A DNA stretch of 16,644 nucleotides from Smittium culicis (Eukaryota > Kickxellomycota > Harpellomycetes > Harpellales > Legeriomycetaceae), in NCBI GenBank assembly GCA_001970855.1, contig LSSN01000701.1:1-16644 (forward strand), written 5' to 3'. Shown here in pieces: positions 8,268 to 16,644 of this stretch (position 1 is its first letter; every line of letters starts with the position of its first letter). Made by a program: the position numbers and the translations under genes. The notes under the pieces are model-generated. The model searched no databases. It worked only from the letters and a program-made list of their open reading frames with translations, and was not told the origin of the DNA.

Positions 8268-11200
8268 ATGGACAATAAAGATATATCAATAATTGAACAC
8301 AGCGTCCTACAGGGTACCTCCACCTACATTCACCCTCCTCATTTATTTCCTTGTATACCCTTTACTTCATCTTAATTTTTTTTAAACTTTTAAATAGAGA
8401 AAGAGTTCATAGACTCTCAATTTCCTGATCCAAATTACGAAGTTGACTCCGTTGGCTTCATCCACTGGGAAATTACTAACTGGAGTCAGCTCGAGACCAA
8501 AGTCAGAAGCAATACTTTCAAAGTCGGAAACCATAACTGGTAATAACTCTTTTTAATTATTCATCTCCCTCTATCCACCCCTCACTTTCCTTAAAACTTA
8601 TTGCCTTTTACCCCCCCCCCTCTGAAACTAGGAATATCTTATTATACCCACAAGGAAACCAGGCTGCTGAAAGAGTCTCTATTTATCTTGAATACTCTGA
8701 CGCTTCTACCTCTGAAGAAGACTGGCATGTCTGCTCCCAATTTCTACTATGCGTTTCAAACTACGATAACCCCTCTGTCTTTATTTCAAGCAGTATTCAT
8801 ATTTTCCTTTTTTTATATCATTTATATACTTTAAGCTTAATGCTATTGACTTTATACCTACTCATTCACTCTCAATCTCCCTCTCTTTTCTCTATACACA
8901 TCTACTAATTTTCTTTCTTCCCGATAGACGCCTTCCATAGATTTAACTCTGATGAAACTGACTGGGGTTTCACAAGCTTCATTGACCAAAGACGACTAGT
9001 TTCTCCTAATTCCTCTGGTATCCCTCTACTTCAAAACGACAAAATTCGAATATCCGCCTTTGTAAAAGTTGCTGTTGACCCTACTGGCGTTCTATGGCAC
9101 AACTTTTTAAATTGGAACTCTAAAAAAGAAACCGGACATGTTGGTTTCAAAAACCAAGGCGCCACTTGCTACATGAACTCCCTTCTCCAGTCCCTTTATT
9201 TCACCAACCAATTCCGCCGTGCTGTCTTTCAAATCCCCACTATAGATGACGACCCTAAAAAATCTATCCCTTTAGCCCTTCAAAGAGTCTTTTACAACCT
9301 ACAAACTAGCTCCTCCTCCGTTGGCACTACTGAATTAACTAGCTCCTTTGGATGGGACTCCGCCCAAGCTTTCATGCAACACGACGTCCAAGAATTTAAC
9401 AGGGTCTTACAAGATAACTTAGAAACTAAAATGAAAGGCACTGAAGCCGATGGCGCAATTGCCCGCTTATTCGAAGGCAAAATGAAATCTTACATCAAGT
9501 GTGTAAACGTTGAATTCGAATCTAGTAGAGTTGAAAATTATTATGACATCTCCCTAAACGTCAAAGGCTGCAAAACTTTAAGAGACTCTTTTGTAGACTA
9601 CTGCCAAGTCGAAACCTTGGATGGCGACAACAAATATATGGCTGAAGGTTATGGACTCCAAGATGCTAGAAAAGGTGTCATTTTTGAAAGTTTCCCACCT
9701 GTCCTCCAACTCCACCTAAAACGTTTCGAATATGACTTCACCTATGATAACATGGTCAAGGTTTGTCATTTTTTTTATATTCTTCACTTCCTTCTCCCTC
9801 CATTATCTTGTGCTTTAGCCTAAAAAAAAAAAGCTCCTTAATTATGCACCCGCCTATAAAATATCCTTCTTTTTTTTTTTTTTTAGATCAATGATCGCCA
9901 TGAATATCCTTCAGAAATAGACCTTAGTGAATTCTTATCAAAAGAGTCCATTAAGGAGGAACCCTGGGAGTACGTCTTACATGGCGTTCTTGTTCACTCT
10001 GGCGACTTGAACAGTGGTCACTACTTTGCTCACATTAAAACTGACGCTAACGGAAAATGGTTCAAGTTTGATGATGACCATGTTATCCCTGTATCTGACT
10101 CTGAAGTTTACGAAGAAAACTATGGTGGCGAATACCCACAGCACAGGAAATCTTCAAATGACCCACGTGACCAAGCTCGAAACCCTAATTATGCACCTCC
10201 TGTTCCCGCTAGAAACCCTCGTGTCAGGTTTACTAACGCATATATGCTTGTCTACTTAAGAAAGTCGAGATTAGGCGATATTTTAGCCCCGATTACTCCA
10301 GAAATGATTCCTCACCACTTAATCGAAAGAAATGAACAGGCAAAAGAAGACGAGGAAAGAAAAAGGCGTGAAAAGAACGAAATCCACTTGTATACGAACC
10401 TTTTATTAGTAACTGATTCCTTCTTCAAGTCAAACAAAGAATTTGATCTTGTTAGCTTTGAAGAAAATTTAGACGTTAACTCTCCACTCGTACACAAAGT
10501 ACGCAAAAACTTACTATTCTCTGACTTTGCCACCCAAGTCGCTAAAACTCTTGACGTTGAAATTGAGAATTTGAGATTTTGGAATTTTATGCGTAGGTAC
10601 AATGGCACCATTAGGCTAGACTCACCAATGTTCAACATACCTTCTAATTACACGATGGATCAAATTCAACCAAATAGAATAGGCAATATACAACTTCCTA
10701 TCTTATACTGCGAAGTTGTTGAAAACCCTAACTCTGTAGACTTAAGCTCATACCTTTGCTACTCTGAAAAAAACAATATGTTAATTCACATTAAGTACTA
10801 TGATCCATTCACTAAATCAATCACTGGTTTAGGCAAACTATACCTGAATGAAAGCGTTTATATAGAAGAAATCGTTCCTTATCTCCTAAAAATGAATAAC
10901 ATGAGTCCATCAACTCATATTACTCTATTCGAAGAAGTTTATCCAGGTAGTATTATGGAACTCAACCGGGAAAATGATATAAAAACTTCTCAGCTCCAAA
11001 CTGGTGACATAATTTGTTTCCAAAAAACTTTAACCCAAGATCAAATCGAATCTTTTAGCAAAGATGAAAGCTCTCTTCCAGATGCTCCCTCTTATTATGA
11101 ACACGTTCAAAACTCTGTTAATGTTACATTTATTCAAATTCCTGATAGCCATTTTAGGACTAACTCAGTCGATTCCGATGACTCCCAGGCCGCATTAAAT

Positions 11201-12508
11201 TTCGTTCCAAATTCCAATATAAACCTTAGACTCAGCCTAAAGAACTCATATAATTATGTTATCACACAACTAGCTTCTGCTATAAACCTATCTAATCCTC
11301 TTAAAATTAGACTTGTTCAAAACTTGGAATCTGTAAATGTTTTATCTTCAAATACATTTGGACCATCCTCTACTCTAGCTGATATCATTCCATCTAATAT
11401 TCAAAACAACCAAAATGTCCCTCACATAATTCCAACTTCTTGCTCTGTATCAGTTTATTACCAGATTCTTGACGTCAGCCTCGAACAGCTAGAAAAACTA
11501 CGTAAAATAAACGTAACCTACATAGGAAAGAGCCTTAGAGATACCCACAGCATTGAGATTTTCATCGAGAAAACCTCTGTTACCCAAGACCTGATCGAGG
11601 CAATTTATCCTAAAGTATCTCAAATTCTTGAGTCTGAACTTGATTCTAAAAATAATATTCTTAGCCATCAAAAATCTGTCTCCATCTCATCAACAAACTC
11701 GATTTCTTCTTCTCCCCCAAAAGATTCTGCTACCAGCGAAATAACTTACCTAGATTCCAGCTCCATAAAGCCATTTGGATTGAGAGTCTATGAAGTTTCC
11801 TCTCACCATATCACCAGATTCTATACCGGAAGAGAATTCCTTTCATCAATTCCTGATGTAGGTGTTACAATAGTTGCTGAAAGAACCCCATCTATCACTG
11901 ACATACCTGCATCTGAAAGCGAATTGTCCAATGATCCTTCATTAGTTAACAGGCTAGACCAATCATCTGTTGATAATACTGGAAAATTAAGCCAGGGATC
12001 CGATCAAGGTGAAAAGGTTATCCAAGTTTTCCACTTTAACAGAAACATTCTTCGCTCTCACAGTATCCCATTCAGCTTACGACTGTTCCCTAACGAACCA
12101 TTCTATCCAGATACCTGGTTGAGGATTAAAAGTAAATTGGGCGTTGGCGAAAAGGAATTTTCTAAAGTTAGGCCTGCATTTGTCCCACACTCAGACTTAC
12201 CTACCCCAATTTATCATTATATCGACGCTGAAATTTCAAATGAAGAATCTTTGTCAAATCTTGGTTTAAATAAGAGCTTGAAGTCAAGTGGCACTGGTAA
12301 TGAATTTACCATGGATGCTAGTTTATCTCCTGACGCTAATAAAATGGAATTTGAACAAAATTCACAATCAATTAGCAGCGAACCTGGAAAACCTATTATC
12401 CTGTACAATATTATGAACGACTCCAAAGATCTCTTAGCACTAGACCATATTGACAGAAATAGCAGATCTAGGATTCACAACGAAGCCCAAATTAAAATTT
12501 TGAGCTAA
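8268..12508 (+). CDS. UBP15: Ubiquitin carboxyl-terminal hydrolase of the USP7/Ubp15 family, 5 exons
   Basis: A cysteine protease that removes ubiquitin from target proteins. Exons: 8268-8313, 8398-8539, 8632-8792, 8928-9760 and 9887-12508, giving 1267 aa, near yeast Ubp15 (about 1230) and longer than human USP7 (about 1100). An N-terminal MATH/TRAF-like domain spans about residues 33-165 (FIHWEITNW, NWNILLYPQGN, ETDWGFTSF). The USP core spans about 187-517: Cys box GFKNQGATCYMNSLLQSL with catalytic C197, then FMQHDVQEF, the His box NSGHYFAHIK with H439, and D456 in KWFKFDDD. A charged helix (about 520-555) leads into the tandem ubiquitin-like HUBL region (USP7_ICP0_bdg and USP7_C2 families). 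Ser-rich, low-complexity inserts around 1000-1020 and 1080-1110 explain the extra length. The last 20 residues (HIDRNSRSRIHNEAQIKILS) resemble the USP7 C-terminal activating peptide. Exon 1 is the least certain: its donor GTACCT is weak, but a stop before exon 2 in that frame requires an upstream exon. Confidence 0.95.
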
Positions 12509-12530
12509 AATGGCTCAACTTTATTTAATT

Positions 12531-12567
12531 TTTTTTGAAGTTTCCAAGTTGTACAAACTTCAAAAAA
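12531..12567 (+). terminator. 13-bp hairpin in the 3' UTR of the deubiquitinase gene
   Basis: TTTTTTGAAGTTT (12531-12543) pairs perfectly with AAACTTCAAAAAA (12555-12567) around an 11-nt loop, 22 nt after the stop codon. Eukaryotic termination does not normally use such hairpins, so its role, if any, may be in 3'-end formation or mRNA stability. The arms are AT-rich, with only three G/C pairs. Confidence 0.4.
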
Positions 12568-12702
12568 TTTAAGAAAAAAGATTATAAATCACATTTCATT
12601 TTTATTATATCTTATCCTTTTTTATTTTTTATCCAAAGAGTTTTTATTTAATTAACCACATTTTTCTTACTTTTAAGAGCATAAAATTGAAGTGAGATTA
12701 AA

Positions 12703-12708
12703 AATAAA
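12703..12708 (+). promoter_or_regulatory. Candidate polyadenylation signal of the deubiquitinase gene
   Basis: An AATAAA hexamer lies about 195 nt after the stop codon at 12506-12508. It is plausible by distance but weak evidence in AT-rich DNA. Confidence 0.3.
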
Positions 12709-13199
12709 TTTAAACTTGAAAATATGCTACATAGGTAACTGCAACTTTATAAAAAAGTGTATATTCTTTGATCCAGAGTTAAGAAATGATTAAAAAGAGA
12801 AAATCTTAATTATTTGAAAAATCACAAGAATACCTTTACTGGATTTAGCGATTTCTAAATTTAACAAATTTACTTGATCTCTAAAAAAAAAATCAATTGG
12901 CCTTTATTTTTAAATAAATAATTACTTAAAGGATTCGTCACCAAAGATAGTAAAGCATCAGTTCTGAATTCATGTTATTGCTTACCAATGTATTTAATCG
13001 GTTTATTGAATGATAAAGAAATACTATAATAACATTGTACCTTCGTAAAAAGCGTTAGCAGCTACATTAAACAATGTATTTTATTATTCTCGCTCGCTTG
13101 AAGATATGTGGACTAGTGTATGTGTATTCTATTATATCTACGCTCGAAACAAAGGTCAATTATATGTGAAAATATAAACATAAGGATGATTAGTATAAT
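12709..13199. other. AT-rich intergenic region, nothing assigned
   Basis: Stops are frequent in all frames and no RNA gene or clear repeat was seen. Two CGCTCG-containing spots (about 13093 and 13141) are the only GC-richer points. Confidence 0.5.
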
Positions 13200-13275
13200 T
13201 TTTTTATTGACACGGAATTGATATTTATACCATTTTAATACTAGAAAAATTGCAGATAAATAAACTAAAAAATAG
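13200..13275 (-). mobile_element. Degenerate retroposon 3' tail
   Basis: Read on the + strand, a short T run (about 13199-13205) is followed by CACGGAATT, a TAGAAAAA block and then TAAATAAACTAAAAAATAGA. The same blocks occur in the same order and similar spacing after the T19 run at 16278. The exact shared stretches include CACGGAATT and TAAATAAACTAAAAAA. This supports an older, minus-strand copy of the same 3' end. The body beyond about 13280 is no longer recognisable. Confidence 0.55.
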
Positions 13276-13934
13276 ACAAGTCAGAATAATAAATAAAAAA
13301 TATGTGTATAGAGAATTATCGACTTGTGGATTTATAATAAAAAAATTGGGCTAGTCAGATAGCGATAAAATGAGGAAAATGATTCCATTTGGGGGCTACA
13401 GATCGCAAATTTTTATTTGATATCCAGGTTTTATGATAACTGGTATCTGGCTTATATATGGGAAACAATTTGGGGGAGCAATACTTTTCCTACAAAATTT
13501 TTCCTTCTTTGCAGCATTACTATTGTTTTTCAACCGTAATAGAAAATGCCATCGAATGAATTACCTGATGCAGCCAATAGCTTTACCTAATTCATAAAAG
13601 CAAATCGAATTTCCAAGAAAAAAAGGTCCGCTTCTCTCAAGAATATCTCATATATATCGAGTTTTAGTTACAAAATTTTTGATATTTTTTGCAGACATAA
13701 ATCACATTATACTTTGTTCCGTTATGCATCAGTGCTTAAAAATCCGGAATTTTAGAGTTTTTTTGATGATAAAAAATTTTTTTCATTCACTTTCTTCATA
13801 CATCTCGCGTCTCTGATTAAGTACCTGATACAATGAGATCGCTTTGACTGCCTTTTCATGAAAATATCCGGGTATGAAATTTTTATTTAGCGTTCTTGAA
13901 TTTACAAAAAAATAATAATAAAATCTCAAGAACT
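13276..13934. other. AT-rich intergenic region, nothing assigned
   Basis: No coding frame or RNA gene is supported. Two ATTTGGGGG occurrences (about 13387 and 13469) and a few GC-richer spots may be old repeat debris related to the tail at 13200. Confidence 0.45.
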
Positions 13935-14114
13935 TTAACCCTTTCTCGTCCAACACTTATTGAAAAAATGAATTTATTGATTCGTTTATGATTTAAAAGT
14001 AAATTTATTATTGTCGCGTTTTTGAATAGCAGCAAATAATAAATTTACTTATAAATCGAATACGAATCAAATAAATTTGTTTTTTTCAATGAGCTTTGGA
14101 CAGTAAAGGGTTAA
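13935..14114. mobile_element. TTAA-flanked foldback element, piggyBac-like MITE
   Basis: A 172-bp element (13939-14110) starts CCCTTT and ends AAAGGG and is flanked on both sides by TTAA (13935-13938 and 14111-14114). Its two arms (13939-14012 and 14035-14110) are inverted repeats of each other at about 80 percent by eye, including the blocks GTAAATTTATTATT and ATTGAAAAAA, separated by a 22-nt loop. TTAA target duplications and CCC...GGG termini are the hallmark of piggyBac-superfamily transposons (established knowledge). No transposase is encoded, so it would be a non-autonomous MITE. Whether piggyBac-type transposases exist elsewhere in this genome is not visible here. Confidence 0.8.
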
Positions 14115-15391
14115 AAATCATCTTTGATCCTTATTAATTTTTTAGCGTGCAAAAATTTACCGGTAACAGAGCATGGAAATTATTCCAAATGATTGGTCGT
14201 TGATTAATAAGTTTTATAGAGTAAAAATGAGTACTAAATATAATAACACAATATTTATCATACAACTAAAAAGTCGAGATTTTTTGACTATCTGGAATTT
14301 AAAGTTCGGTGGATAGATTCAAGATGGATAAATTCCAATAAAAACTTATTATAATAAAATGTAATATATAGGGAGATAATTTTACAATGTTAGTGTTTTG
14401 AATCATTAATATACGAGGGACTCTGACCCTAGCTACTTTGCTGCAAATTAACACTATTTACAGCAAACTTACTGGGTAAGCAACTGATATTTTTACCCCA
14501 TTTTGAGGCCAAATTCGCTCTCAGATGTCAATTTGCTATTTATGAAGCTTTTTTAATGTTAAAATTAGCTTGCGTGGCGCTAGCTACTAAATTAATTAGC
14601 AAAAGTTATAATCTGGTAAAATAAATGAATTAATTGGTTTGCTTAATTTTTTAAAAAAGCAAAATTTAATTCGTTTAACTATGCTTTAGTTAACCTGTTA
14701 GAAATTATATATTGGTCCATTTTACAATAATTTTTAAAAATAGCTGATAGTTGCCTTTTCAGAGTTTAAATTGAGAATTGGCCAGATTATTAGCAAAATA
14801 AATTTTGCTAAAACATTCAGGTTTAGTTTAATTAGATTATAAAATCATTTTATTATTGCGGGGTATACTTTTAACAATTAACAAATATTTTTTCAATTTA
14901 GTATTCATAAAGTTGTCATCTTAGAGGTTTGGCACCTTAGTTACAATTGTATCGTGAAAATTAATTATTAAATTATCATTGGCCGCAACGTTGAAGGCAT
15001 TTCGGTTTTTCTACTTTTTAACTTGACATTGAAAGCATTATTTGCTAAAAAAAATCCTTTGGACAATAATAAAATATAAATTTTAATACGCACTAACTTT
15101 TTATGCCTATAAGCCCACTCTTTATATGGAGTCGCGGAAATAGTCCCTGAGAACTTGCATAAACATTATTATTTTTAGTGAGTATATTTATGTTTATTTA
15201 ATTAAAATTATAGGTAAACTTTAAAGATATTTTTACTTTTTTATAGCGAAAGCTATTAAGAAATCCTGGGGGGTAAGGCGGGAACAAAAAAAAATTGCTT
15301 TATTAGTTTTGCTATTTCTATTTATTTAAAAGTACAATAACTAAAGGTATAAAATATATTTATGGAAAACAATGAATCTAGTACATCCATT
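14115..15391. other. AT-rich intergenic region with small palindromes, no gene
   Basis: No supported coding region was found. Visible structures are the 22-bp palindrome at 14790-14811, a 9-bp direct repeat CTAGCTACT (14429 and 14580), several scattered TTAGCAAAA or TTTTGCTAA motifs (about 14598, 14790, 14803, 15041), and an isolated G-rich patch CCTGGGGGGTAAGGCGGG near 15266-15283 followed by an A run. A short + strand frame at 15362-15496 is discussed among the rejected items. Confidence 0.5.
14790..14811. repeat. 22-bp near-perfect palindrome
   Basis: TTAGCAAAAT and ATTTTGCTAA form perfect 10-bp arms separated by only AA. It could be a protein-binding site or chance. It lies in a gene-free stretch, so no target gene is suggested. 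Confidence 0.6.
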
Positions 15392-15709
15392 TTAGATGAT
15401 GAATGTAAGTATCAAAAACGCGGCTATGCTGATATTTTTAAGCGAATTAAGCTTGGAGCTTTTATTAGGAAATCTGATTTCGTTAATGCATTTTGAATTT
15501 TTTCCGCACATATCTTGGCTTGGCAATATTCTAACACCTCCGTCAAATTGGAGAATGATGGTGTTATCCACAACTCTCCCTATAGTTTGATTATTTGAGC
15601 ATCTGTAAAGGTTAGGCTCGGAGTAGTAAAAGTCGGTATAATTTGCTGAAAATGCAGAGCAAAATGTCACAAGGTTTTGGGTACTAAGATAGATTTCTGG
15701 TGGAGCCAT
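15392..15709 (-). CDS. Possible terminal exon of an unknown, secreted or surface-like protein
   Basis: A 105-codon minus-strand frame from an ATG at 15709 to TAA at 15392. I do not recognise it. Visible features are four cysteines (residues 17, 37, 68 and 74), four N-glycosylation sequons (NYT, NQT, NKS, NIS) and a hydrophobic C-terminus, SIAAFLILTFII, like a tail anchor or GPI signal. The sequence is richer in G and C than its flanks and its codons often end in C, as in the deubiquitinase gene. The frame is open upstream to 15774, where a TAG lies (15775-15777), so this may be the last exon of a spliced gene. A consensus donor GTAAGT on this strand at 15911-15906 could join in frame to an AAAAAG acceptor before 15719, with an ATG at 15988. 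However, that acceptor does not end in TAG like the ten other introns. It may also be a chance frame. Confidence 0.35.
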   Translation of the reverse strand: MAPPEIYLSTQNLVTFCSAFSANYTDFYYSEPNLYRCSNNQTIGRVVDNTIILQFDGGVRILPSQDMCGKNSKCINEIRFPNKSSKLNSLKNISIAAFLILTFII

Positions 15710-15774
15710 TATATAGAGCCTTTTTGAAATTACTTTGCAAAGTTGATGAGGTTTATATAGAAAAATACAGAGCT

Positions 15775-16277
15775 AGTTAACTCGCTATAAATTGTTTAGT
15801 GTATGAATTGTTTGAGATACAGAATAAACTTGTATTGGTTTAAATGCCGAGAAATAATGGAATGTAAGCTATTGTTAAACTGGTTTGGAAATATATATAA
15901 AAAGTACTTACATCACACTAATATAGCAATTTGGCAAAGGTAACCAAACTCGAATTATCATAATACGAAATAGCTTGATAATAAACATTAGCTATGAGTA
16001 AAAGTGTTCTTTGAATTGCACTATTGATTTTTTCCACAATAAGCATATATTTGCTGCCGATTTTATCTTTTTGCAAATCACATGCTATTAAATGGTAATA
16101 ACGTAACTCCATCAACCCCCTTAAAACATGCCACAATCGGCCAATTTACAAACATTTTTATAAACTATAATTGGTTAAGCTATCTATTTCTAAAAAACTG
16201 TTGTGTGTAAAATTATGACTATCCAATTACTTAATTCTTCGTACATTTATTTATTCTATAGCATCGAGATGGCTAGA
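15775..16277. other. AT-rich region, no confident gene
   Basis: A 72-codon minus-strand frame (15918-16136) exists but shows no recognisable domain. It could only be relevant as an upstream part of the possible gene at 15392-15709. No RNA genes or repeats were identified. Confidence 0.4.
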
Positions 16278-16644
16278 TTTTTTTTTTTTTTTTTTTAATC
16301 ACGGAATTTTATTGGTATGATAACAATAATAGAAAATACGCGGTAAATAAACTAAAAAAATAGAAATTCGGTGCAAGGCATACAAAAACTAATATTCTAA
16401 TACTAATAAATTCCTCTGCCGGTCTACCGGCTGCGTACCTAAAGGGAAATGTGATCAATCTACCAACCGAAAGATCCACCCAGGCATTGCTTCAAGTAGG
16501 CTGGATGACTGAAGTTACAAGCAGTCATGGAATTAAGCTCGTTCCAACAAAATCGAATTCGTTGAGATCATTGAGCTCCTAGTCAGAGCCTACATCTAAC
16601 AGGATTAATAAAAAATAGGCTCCTACCCAAACGTGGGAATGATC
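16278..16644 (-). mobile_element. 3' end of a poly(A)-tailed retroposon, cut by the window edge
   Basis: Read on the minus strand, a GC-richer body (16644 to about 16400) is followed by an AT-rich 3' UTR and then by 19 consecutive A residues (T19 at 16278-16296 on the + strand). This orientation and the sharp poly(A) end are typical of LINE or SINE-like retroposition. The body frames contain stops (for example between GSD and ELND in one frame), so it is degenerate or non-coding. A stretch reading RLITFPFRYAAGRPAEE is the longest protein-like piece, but I cannot assign it. The body does not match the retrotransposon at the start of the window, though the tails do resemble each other. The 5' end and the partner target-site duplication lie outside. 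Confidence 0.6.

Noticed and set aside
8601..8834. 77-codon plus-strand frame overlapping exon 3 of the deubiquitinase
   Set aside because: It is an out-of-frame shadow; the MATH-domain frame runs in a different phase and matches family motifs.
15362..15496. Plus-strand 44-codon frame starting MENNESSTSILDDE with a GTAAGT donor at 15405
   Set aside because: It overlaps the minus-strand candidate, no acceptor with a plausible following exon was found in the remaining 1.2 kb, and the peptide matches nothing known. A consensus GTAAGT is common in AT-rich DNA.
15918..16136. 72-codon minus-strand frame as an independent gene
   Set aside because: No domain, signal or similarity is visible, and composition is like the surrounding AT-rich DNA. 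It could at most be an upstream portion of the doubtful gene at 15392-15709.

Overview
This window looks like a gene-poor, AT-rich nuclear segment of a fungus, possibly an early-diverging (zoopagomycete or trichomycete-like) one. The evidence is two multi-exon eukaryotic genes with short GT-AG introns, a PET8-type mitochondrial carrier, a UBP15/USP7-type deubiquitinase, a non-LTR retrotransposon and very AT-rich spacers. The lineage is an inference from general character, not from a marker gene.

Layout. Positions 1 to about 1030 hold the 3' end of a LINE-type retrotransposon on the + strand, in visibly GC-richer DNA and broken by two homopolymer frameshifts. Positions 1034-4698 are AT-rich and essentially empty, apart from a possible short upstream exon at 4338-4386. 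A complete seven-exon gene for the mitochondrial S-adenosylmethionine carrier (PET8/SLC25A26 type, 282 aa as reconstructed here) runs from 4699 to 6035 (+). Positions 6036-8267 are intergenic and contain a cluster of ATTGG/CCAAT pentamers, two short tandem duplications, a GC-richer patch of unknown origin, a T18 tract and a CT-rich promoter-like stretch. A complete five-exon gene for a USP7/UBP15-type ubiquitin hydrolase (1267 aa as reconstructed) runs from 8268 to 12508 (+). The final 4.1 kb is AT-rich. It carries an old retroposon tail (about 13200), a 172-bp foldback element flanked by TTAA (13935-14114, piggyBac-like MITE), a possible minus-strand exon (15392-15709) and a minus-strand retroposon 3' end with a poly(A) tract (16278-16644).

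The two genes are co-oriented but about 2.2 kb apart. One supplies SAM to the mitochondrial matrix and the other removes ubiquitin from proteins, so nothing suggests a shared pathway. All ten introns inferred in them end in TAG, which helped settle the exon boundaries. I see no new multi-gene system here. The best leads are the TTAA-flanked foldback element, the uniform TAG acceptors, a retroposon 3' tail shared by three loci, and the unassigned islands at 7370-7860 and 15392-15709.
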